The translations under genes and the position numbers were made by a program. Below are positions 13,617 through 19,069 of a stretch of DNA of 19,069 nucleotides, piece after piece; the stretch's first letter is position 1; each line of letters begins with the position of its first letter. The stretch lies in the NCBI GenBank assembly GCA_964655775.1, contig CAZZNQ010000080.1:1-19069 (forward strand), given 5' to 3'. The notes under the pieces were generated by a model. It was not told where the DNA came from. It did no database searches and was given only the letters and a program-made list of their open reading frames with translations. The DNA is from CAZZNQ01 sp964655775. Its GTDB lineage: Bacteria; Planctomycetota; Brocadiia; SM23-32.

Positions 13617-14658
13617 AGAGCTGCGCAACAGTGTGAACAGTGTTGAGCAGCTTGAGCAGTACATCAATCTATCCCCGCAAGAGCGGGAGGGACTGGAGCA
13701 GATAGAAGGAACGTTCAACTGGGGTCTGAGCCCGTATTACGCATCCCTGATGGATGCCGATGATCCCGACTGCCCTATCCGCCGGCAGGTGGTGCCCCGC
13801 ATCGAGGAGCTCCAGGACGACCTCGGCGTGTGGGACCCGCTCCGGGAGGAAGACCACTCCCCCGTCGACAACCTCATCCACGTCTACCCCGACCGCGTGG
13901 CGTTCTGCGTGAGTTCCATCTGTGCAACGTTCTGCCGCTTCTGCCTGCGCAAGCGCATGGTCGATACGGCCGGCTGCCCCATCACGCCGGAGAACATGGA
14001 CGAGGGTATCGAATACATCCGCAAGAACCCGAATATCCGCGACGTGCTTCTGACGGGCGGCGACCCGCTGCTCATGTCCGACGATCGCATCGAGGACGTG
14101 GTCGCCCGTGTCAGCGAGATCCCGCACGTGGAGCTCGTGCGCATCGGGAGCCGCACGCCCTGCACGCTGCCCTCCCGCATCACCGAGGAACTGTGCCGAC
14201 GCCTTGGCAAGTACAAGCCGTTCTGGATCAACACCCACTTCAACCATCCCAAAGAGCTCACGCCTGAGGCCGTTGAGGCGTGCGGCAGGATCGTCGACGC
14301 CGGCATCCCGATGGGCAATCAGACCGTGCTGCTCAAGGGCGTGAACGACGACTCGGCCGTTCTCAAGGAACTGGGCGAGCGGCTGGTGGCCGCGCGCGTC
14401 CGGCCCTACTATCTCTACCAGTGCCAGATACTGAAGGGAACAGAGCACTTCCGCGTGCAGATCGAGCGCGGCGTGCGGCTCGTCCGCGCGCTTCGCGGCC
14501 GCACTACCGGTTTCGCGATCCCGCAATACGTGCTGGACACGCCCTACGGCAAGGTGCCGCTGAACTACCAATACATTAAGGGCCGCGACGGCGACGACGT
14601 GATCCTCGAGAGCTTCTCCGGAGAGATATGGCGCGAACCGAACCCCGCATCATCCTGA
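13600..14658 (+). CDS. Lysine-2,3-aminomutase-family (KamA/YodO) radical SAM enzyme
   Basis: 352 residues. KamA-family enzymes use a 4Fe-4S cluster, S-adenosylmethionine and PLP to shift an alpha-amino group to the beta carbon. Cluster cysteines are C108, C112 and C115 in CATFCRFC. The SAM-binding GGDPL is at 153-157. The PLP lysine is probably K318 in PYGKVPL. The lysine-binding aspartates of Clostridium lysine aminomutase (D293 and D330) appear to align with Q276 (YQCQ) and D313 (VLDTP), so one of the two is lost. That leaves lysine uncertain; beta-lysine, beta-glutamate or another beta-amino acid is possible. The ATG at 13600 lies within the ligase gene. The end overlaps the Pth fusion by 31 bases. 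The length is near that of EpmB (about 340), but no efp or epmA gene is near, so EF-P modification is not supported by the neighbourhood. Confidence 0.9.
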   Translation: MKDWHEELRNSVNSVEQLEQYINLSPQEREGLEQIEGTFNWGLSPYYASLMDADDPDCPIRRQVVPRIEELQDDLGVWDPLREEDHSPVDNLIHVYPDRVAFCVSSICATFCRFCLRKRMVDTAGCPITPENMDEGIEYIRKNPNIRDVLLTGGDPLLMSDDRIEDVVARVSEIPHVELVRIGSRTPCTLPSRITEELCRRLGKYKPFWINTHFNHPKELTPEAVEACGRIVDAGIPMGNQTVLLKGVNDDSAVLKELGERLVAARVRPYYLYQCQILKGTEHFRVQIERGVRLVRALRGRTTGFAIPQYVLDTPYGKVPLNYQYIKGRDGDDVILESFSGEIWREPNPASS

Positions 14659-16466
14659 TCTGCCTGGGGAATCCCGGACCACAGAGAGCCGGCACGCGCC
14701 ACAACGCCGGCTTTCTTTTCGCCGACTACCTGCGGGAGCAGTGCGGGTTCGGGCCCTTCGAGTCCCTGGAGGGAGCTGACTGCCGGGTAGCCGAGGGCGC
14801 GCTGTCCGAGAGCGCCGCTCTGCTGGTCAAGCCTAACACGTCGCTGAACGACTGCGGCGCGATCATGCCCGCACTCACCGAACGGTATGGCCTGGATGAA
14901 CACCTCTACGGCATCGCGCACGACGATCTGGATGTGCCGCTCGGGACCGTGCGCGGACGCCAGAAGGGCGGACACGGCGGACACAACGGCGTGCGCTCCA
15001 TCCTCGAAACCGTCGGCCGCAAGGACCTTTTCCGCATAAAGATCGGCATCAACTCGGCCAGACGCTCCGACTACGACGGCATCGTCGATTTCCTGCTCTC
15101 GGACTTTCAGCCGGACGAACACGAGGAACTCCAGCAGTGTTTCGCCGAAGCGACGGACGTCCTGCTCGGGCAGGTGCGCTCCTACGAAGCGGAACTGGCG
15201 CAGGGCGACCGGCGACAGACGGTGGCGGCCGCCTACGCCGACCGAGTTCTTGAGGCCGCACGCTCGGCTCTGGAAGAGATACCCGCCGCTTCGCCCTATC
15301 CCATCTTCCTCCACCGGCGCGACCTGGCGCAGGCGCAGACGGTGCTCGTGGCACTGGCAAAGCTGCTGCGCAAAGCGCGGCGCGCGGCATCCGAGGACCC
15401 CGAACTCTGGGACCGTCTCGTGTCGTTCATTCCGGCCGATCTCCTGCCCCTGCTGCCGGATCCGTCCGCACAGGGCACGTTCATCTTCGCGGTCGACCTG
15501 CACGTGGCCGACGACGGCATCAAGGCCATCGAGCTGAACTGTGCCGTCGGCTACGCGCACTACGCCCGGTTGAGCCACGAGGCCCTGTTCCCGCTGCTGC
15601 GTTCCGAGATCGACGGAGTCCAGCCCGCAAGCGAGGTCGAGTTCAGCCGTTTCCTCTACGAGCACGGCCTGAAGCCCCTGCACGATCCGCAGGCCGGCGG
15701 GATCGCGTTCCTGCGTGGCTTCAACAACGAAGACATGTTCAACGTGGACGAGCTGGAACGGCTGGCGGCGCGCATGCACGAACAGGGCGCACCGGAGATA
15801 CGGCTCTGCCACCAGGAGGAGATGGAACTGCGCGACGACGGCCTGCATCTGCGCGACGGTTCACGCATCGACGTGCTGTACGTGGAGGAGAATCTCTCTG
15901 ACTGGGCGAACGTGGACCCGAAGTCGCCTCTTGGGGAGGCGGTGCGCGGCGGCCTGGTCAAGACCTTCCCCGCGCTGGATATGTTCGCTTACACGAACAA
16001 GGCGTTCCTGTCGCTGCTGGTCGATCCGTCTTCCGAGGACTGGTTGCAGCCGGACGAGGCGGAACAGCAGGTCATCCGCCGCAACTTGCTCTGGTCGCAT
16101 CTGCTCGATTCGGACATCGAGCCCGCGGCCTACTACATGCTGGAGCAGGGGTTGCGCCTGGTGGTAAAGGAGGCACTGGGAGGCGGCGGGCGCGGGGTCA
16201 CGATACTGCAGCCCGGGTCGGGTTCCCAGCAGGCGGGACACGTACTGCGGCAACGCATGCAGGCCGGCAACAGCGTGGTGCAGGGCTACTTCGGGCCGGG
16301 TCGCTGGTCCCGGGATTCCGACCTGCGGTTCGACGTTCGCCTTCTGGCCGCCGCCCACGAGGGCGACGTGATAGCCGGCCCCGTATACGGCCGCATCTTC
16401 CGCGGCGACAAGCTCAGCTTCTCCGAGCCTGACGCCGGAGTCGTCCCGGTCTACGTCGTCGAGTAA
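14628..16466 (+). CDS. Fusion of peptidyl-tRNA hydrolase (Pth) and ATP-grasp-like domain
   Basis: 612 residues in one unbroken frame. Residues 1-190 form a full Pth domain: LGNPG with N14, TRHNAG with catalytic H25, VKPNTSLN with N74, AHDDLDVPLG with D99, and GGHNGVRS with H119/N120. All of the catalytic and tRNA-contact residues that I can name are kept. Pth cleaves the ester between a peptide and tRNA. Residues about 195-612 are a second domain resembling a glutathionylspermidine-synthase-like or circularly permuted ATP-grasp: AIELNCAVGYAHY (300-312), NVDELERLAARM, LYVEENLSDW (417-426), FAYTNKAFLSLL (453-464), and LVVKEALGGGGRGVTIL (511-527) with the glycine-rich nucleotide loop, VVQGYF (550-555) and RFDVRL (567-572). 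ATG 14628 follows GGAGAG closely. It overlaps the KamA-family gene by 31 bases. The standard cellular Pth is a separate 190-residue protein, so this looks like a specialised paralogue. The function is not known to me. Confidence 0.82.
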   Translation: MARTEPRIILICLGNPGPQRAGTRHNAGFLFADYLREQCGFGPFESLEGADCRVAEGALSESAALLVKPNTSLNDCGAIMPALTERYGLDEHLYGIAHDDLDVPLGTVRGRQKGGHGGHNGVRSILETVGRKDLFRIKIGINSARRSDYDGIVDFLLSDFQPDEHEELQQCFAEATDVLLGQVRSYEAELAQGDRRQTVAAAYADRVLEAARSALEEIPAASPYPIFLHRRDLAQAQTVLVALAKLLRKARRAASEDPELWDRLVSFIPADLLPLLPDPSAQGTFIFAVDLHVADDGIKAIELNCAVGYAHYARLSHEALFPLLRSEIDGVQPASEVEFSRFLYEHGLKPLHDPQAGGIAFLRGFNNEDMFNVDELERLAARMHEQGAPEIRLCHQEEMELRDDGLHLRDGSRIDVLYVEENLSDWANVDPKSPLGEAVRGGLVKTFPALDMFAYTNKAFLSLLVDPSSEDWLQPDEAEQQVIRRNLLWSHLLDSDIEPAAYYMLEQGLRLVVKEALGGGGRGVTILQPGSGSQQAGHVLRQRMQAGNSVVQGYFGPGRWSRDSDLRFDVRLLAAAHEGDVIAGPVYGRIFRGDKLSFSEPDAGVVPVYVVE

Positions 16467-16478
16467 CGGCCGCCCCCT

Positions 16479-16892
16479 TTACTCCTCCACTTCCTCGGGG
16501 GAAGCGTTGAGATAGGGAGGAAAGGGCGGGTCCATCATGGGGTCGTACGGCGGGAACGGGCTCATGAGGATCTCGAACAGCCCGCCTGTGGCGCGCCCCA
16601 CGGTGGTGAAAGCGCCGTCGATCACGCCGAACGTTGTCTCAAACACGGCAGCGATGACTCCGAACGGGCTGCTCCAGGACACCTTCCGCACGTGGGACTC
16701 GACCTGGTAGGGAATCTCCAGCCAACTGAAGGCAACGTTGACGACTCCCCGGCCCATCTCATGCCCGGTGCCGACCACCGAGAACCCTCCCGGGTCTCCG
16801 CCTTCCGCGGCGGGGTCATATGCGCGGCACCCCGCCGTCACCGCCATCGTGCAAACCAGAACCGCAATCCAGACGCATCGCTTCGCCGACAT
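16479..16892 (-). CDS. Small exosortase-associated lipoprotein (TIGR04073-like)
   Basis: 137 residues from ATG 16892. A signal peptide with a lipobox (VTAGC, lipid cysteine C22) marks it as a lipoprotein. The mature part reads GRGVVNVAFSWLEIPYQV, then two hydrophobic Gly/Phe-rich segments (about 77-110) and a Pro-rich tail PFPPYDPMMDPPFPPYL. This matches my knowledge of the TIGR04073 family, which is found with exosortase/PEP-CTERM systems in Lentisphaerae and Verrucomicrobia and has no known activity. The start is preferred to an in-frame TTG at 16913 because GGAGGGG lies nine bases upstream of the ATG and the signal peptide begins there. It is 35 bases downstream of the oxidoreductase gene on the same strand and may be cotranscribed. 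It converges on the Pth fusion gene with 12 bases between stops. Confidence 0.72.
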   Translation of the reverse strand: MSAKRCVWIAVLVCTMAVTAGCRAYDPAAEGGDPGGFSVVGTGHEMGRGVVNVAFSWLEIPYQVESHVRKVSWSSPFGVIAAVFETTFGVIDGAFTTVGRATGGLFEILMSPFPPYDPMMDPPFPPYLNASPEEVEE

Positions 16893-16927
16893 GGACAGCC
16901 CCTCCTGTCTCAAAAGCTCAGCTTACC

Positions 16928-17971
16928 TCAGTCTATAGGCACTTCCCGACCCTCTTCAGCGCTCCTGTAGAGGGCGTCCAGGATCTTCTGGATCATCAGG
17001 CCGGCCTCTGCCGGGCACTCGGTCTGCCGTTCGCCGCGGATGCTGGCGATCCAGTCGGTCATCTTCTTGTCCATCGCCTGGTACTTGGGAACGTAGGCGG
17101 GCGCGATGTCCACCATGGTGCTCGCCTCGTCCTTGTATACGGCGGGCGGATCCAGCAGCAGCCCGCCCTTCTCGCCCATGATCTGGACGTTGAAGACGTT
17201 CTTCGGGGTGTGGGCGATGAAGCTGGCCTCGACGGACATGACCGCCCCGTTGTCGAACCGGACGAGCCCGATCGCCAGGTCTTCGACCGTGTAGGTCTCC
17301 CAGTCCCACTCGCCCCAGGGCGCCTCGGTCTCGGGCTTCTTGTCGCCCATGTAGGTGAACATCTGGGCGCTGGCCGCGACAGGCTTCGGCTCTCCCATCA
17401 GGTAATGGGCGCACTCCATGACGTGCACGCCGAGATCGATCAGCGGGCCGCCGCCCTGGAGTTCCTTCTGGCCGAACACGCCCCAGCTCGGAACGCCCCG
17501 CCGGCGGAGGCACTGGCACCTGGCGAACAGCACCTTGCCGATGTGGCCGCCGTCCACGAACCGCTTCAGCGTCTGCGCGTCCGGTCCCAGCCGGTACTGG
17601 AAGCCCATCGTCAGTTCGCCGTCGGTCTCCTTGGCCGCGTCCACCATCGCCTGCGCTTCCTGCGCGTTCATGGCCATCGGTTTCTCCACCATCACATGCT
17701 TGCCCGCCTTGAGCGCGGCGATCGTGGGATCCTTGTGCATGTAGTTGGGAGTGCAGACGCTCACGGCATCCAGATCGACCTTTTCGAGCATCTCGTTGTA
17801 GTCGGTGAACTTCTGCTCGACACCGTAGGTTTCGGCGAACTTATCGAGGGCGGCCTCGCTGACATCCGCCCCGGCTACGATCTGAACGTCCTTATCCTTT
17901 GCCAGGGGCTGGGCCTGCCGCGTGGCAATCCCGCCCGTCCCAATGAAGCCGACCTTCACCAGGCGTGCCAT
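16928..17971 (-). CDS. Gfo/Idh/MocA-family NAD(P)-dependent oxidoreductase
   Basis: 347 residues, the usual length. These cytoplasmic enzymes oxidise or reduce sugars, inositols and related polyols, one hydroxyl at a time. The N-terminal Rossmann fold has FIGTGGIA (9-16). The catalytic EKP (96-98) follows GKHVMV. The substrate side shows GGPLIDLGVH (174-183), giving D179 and H183 as the usual catalytic pair. The C-terminal domain contains the beta-sheet that forms the dimer or tetramer interface. There is no Tat signal, unlike many secreted PVC members. The ATG at 17971 has CGGAG about ten bases upstream. A promoter at 18022-18049 fits. The sugar substrate cannot be inferred, as no transporter or glycosidase is adjacent. 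Confidence 0.92.
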   Translation of the reverse strand: MARLVKVGFIGTGGIATRQAQPLAKDKDVQIVAGADVSEAALDKFAETYGVEQKFTDYNEMLEKVDLDAVSVCTPNYMHKDPTIAALKAGKHVMVEKPMAMNAQEAQAMVDAAKETDGELTMGFQYRLGPDAQTLKRFVDGGHIGKVLFARCQCLRRRGVPSWGVFGQKELQGGGPLIDLGVHVMECAHYLMGEPKPVAASAQMFTYMGDKKPETEAPWGEWDWETYTVEDLAIGLVRFDNGAVMSVEASFIAHTPKNVFNVQIMGEKGGLLLDPPAVYKDEASTMVDIAPAYVPKYQAMDKKMTDWIASIRGERQTECPAEAGLMIQKILDALYRSAEEGREVPID

Positions 17972-18021
17972 GTGATCGATCTCCGGTGTTGTGGTGGAAT
18001 GGTCCCAAGTGAGAGGCTGAC

Positions 18022-18049
18022 ATTACACCATCAGCCCGCAACCTGTCAA
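18022..18049 (-). promoter_or_regulatory. Sigma70-type promoter for the oxidoreductase
   Basis: Minus strand: TTGACA (18049-18044), 16-base spacer, TGTAAT (18027-18022). The start would be near 18015, about 45 bases before the gene. Confidence 0.6.
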
Positions 18050-18102
18050 CGCAATGGCGTTCGCGCAGGGGCGGCCGCGAGCACGTCAGAGGGCGCGCAT
18101 AC

Positions 18103-18130
18103 TTGACATGCGCCACCGGGCTGTTACCAT
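18103..18130 (+). promoter_or_regulatory. Sigma70-type promoter for the homocysteine methyltransferase-like gene
   Basis: TTGACA (18103-18108), 16-base spacer, TACCAT (18125-18130). The start near 18137 gives a leader of about 23 bases with GGGAGG before the ATG. No S-box or other SAM-sensing leader fits in so short a leader. Confidence 0.55.
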
Positions 18131-18159
18131 TTCCTGCACCGTCCTCGGGAGGCAATACC

Positions 18160-19069
18160 ATGGCGAACTGGGAAGACAGACTGCAAACCGCGCGTGTGCT
18201 GGTGGCCGACGGCGCCTGGGGCACCCAGCTTGCCGAACGCGGCCTGCCGCCGGGAGAGGCGCCGGAAAAGTGGAACCTGGAACGACCCGACGACGTTCTG
18301 GCCGTGGCGCAGGCATACTGCGAGGCCGGCGCGGACGTTATCCTCACCAACACGTTCGGCGGCACCCGGCTGAAGCTCGCAAAGGTCGGGCTCGAGGCGC
18401 ACACCGTCGAGATCAATCGCCGCGGCGCGGAGATCGCGCGCCAGGCGGGCGGGAACGACGTGATGGTGTTCGCCTCCGTCGGCCCGACCGGTGAATTCAT
18501 GGCGCCCCTGGGCACCCTCACCGAAGACGACGTGCTGAGCGCCTTCGCCGAGCAGATCACCGCCCTCGCCGAGGGTGGCGCGGACGGCATCATAATCGAA
18601 ACCATGACCGACCTGGCCGAGGCGGGGCTCGCGCTCAAGACGGCGCGCGACGTCTGCGATCTGCCGGTCGCCGTGTCCATGACCTTCAGCAAAGGGCCCA
18701 AGGGCTACGCCACCATGATGGGCGTGAAGCCGGAGCAGGCGGCCGAGGAGTTGACGCGCTTCGGGGCGGACATCGTCGGCGCGAACTGCGGAGCCGGCAT
18801 ACGCGACGTGGTCGAGGTCATCCGCGCCATGACCACCGCCACCGACAGGCCGCTCTGGGCCAAGCCCAACGCCGGGCTGCCGCGGCTGGTGAAAGGCCGG
18901 ACCGCCTTTGACGAGACGCCGGAACAGATGGCGGCGCATTTCGCAGAGCTGTACGAAGCCGGCGCGCGCGTCATCGGCGGCTGCTGCGGCACCACGCCGG
19001 ACCACATTCGCCTCTTCGTCCGCGAACGCGAGAAGCGTCTTGGATTCCTCGACCAGATCCCGCGCCCGC
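18160..19069 (+). CDS. Homocysteine S-methyltransferase-family protein (MetH N-terminal-type), 3' end outside window
   Basis: 303 codons are seen and no stop, so the right end is cut by the window. The family transfers a methyl group to homocysteine using a zinc-bound thiolate. The start MANWEDRLQTARVLVADGAWGTQL holds the typical DGAxGT motif. NTFGGTRLKL (64-73), SVGPTGEF (107-113) and IIETMTDLAEA (145-155) follow. The zinc ligands are C210 in GANCGAG and C275/C276 in GGCCGTTP. About 300 residues is the size of the homocysteine-binding domain of MetH or of a stand-alone methyltransferase; whether pterin and cobalamin domains follow cannot be seen. ATG 18160 is preceded by GGGAGG. It is divergent from the oxidoreductase and probably unrelated to it. 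Confidence 0.9.
   Translation, partial: MANWEDRLQTARVLVADGAWGTQLAERGLPPGEAPEKWNLERPDDVLAVAQAYCEAGADVILTNTFGGTRLKLAKVGLEAHTVEINRRGAEIARQAGGNDVMVFASVGPTGEFMAPLGTLTEDDVLSAFAEQITALAEGGADGIIIETMTDLAEAGLALKTARDVCDLPVAVSMTFSKGPKGYATMMGVKPEQAAEELTRFGADIVGANCGAGIRDVVEVIRAMTTATDRPLWAKPNAGLPRLVKGRTAFDETPEQMAAHFAELYEAGARVIGGCCGTTPDHIRLFVREREKRLGFLDQIPRP

Noticed and set aside
14565..15848. 427-codon minus-strand frame across the KamA and Pth genes
   Set aside because: It is antisense to the real catalytic motifs and crosses the KamA/Pth overlap with no known fold of its own.

Overview
The window is GC-rich, densely coded bacterial chromosome with no tRNA, rRNA, CRISPR array, insertion sequence or phage gene that I can see. 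An LptB-type ATPase implies an LPS-bearing outer membrane. A pseudopilin of the kind abundant in Planctomycetes, Verrucomicrobia and Lentisphaerae, an exosortase-associated TIGR04073-type lipoprotein and a membrane-tethered PknB-like kinase together suggest the PVC superphylum or a neighbouring candidate phylum. This placement is an inference, not a proof.

Left part (1-6455, minus strand): a type IV pilus / type II secretion-like assembly cluster. It is transcribed leftward from a good sigma70-type promoter at 6427-6455 in the order PilB/GspE ATPase, PilT retraction ATPase, second PilB/GspE ATPase, PilC/GspF inner-membrane platform, and a pseudopilin cut off by the window edge. The platform gene has its own strong promoter and a short leader that may encode a 27-residue peptide.

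Middle (6559-11743): an lptB-like gene followed by an orphan SecD periplasmic-domain protein on the plus strand. Next, on the minus strand, comes a translationally coupled pair of membrane thioredoxin and CoA-disulfide-reductase/rhodanese fusion. A membrane-anchored Ser/Thr kinase follows, with a long leader and a probable terminator downstream.

Right-centre (12170-16466, plus strand): the most unusual part. A four-gene operon encodes an ArsR-type repressor, a Ddl-like ATP-grasp ligase, a lysine-2,3-aminomutase-family radical SAM enzyme, and a fusion of complete peptidyl-tRNA hydrolase to an ATP-grasp-like domain. Every junction overlaps (4, 17 and 31 bases). The promoter is a clear sigma70 type whose -10 and start region contain a perfect AT-rich dyad, as expected of ArsR autoregulation. 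The gene content suggests regulated synthesis or modification of a small peptide-like molecule containing a beta-amino acid, possibly using an aminoacyl- or peptidyl-tRNA. No such pathway is known to me, so the function is inference.

Right end (16479-19069): a small exosortase-associated lipoprotein and a Gfo/Idh/MocA oxidoreductase on the minus strand, then a divergent homocysteine S-methyltransferase-type gene that runs off the window. Convincing promoters lie between the last two genes.
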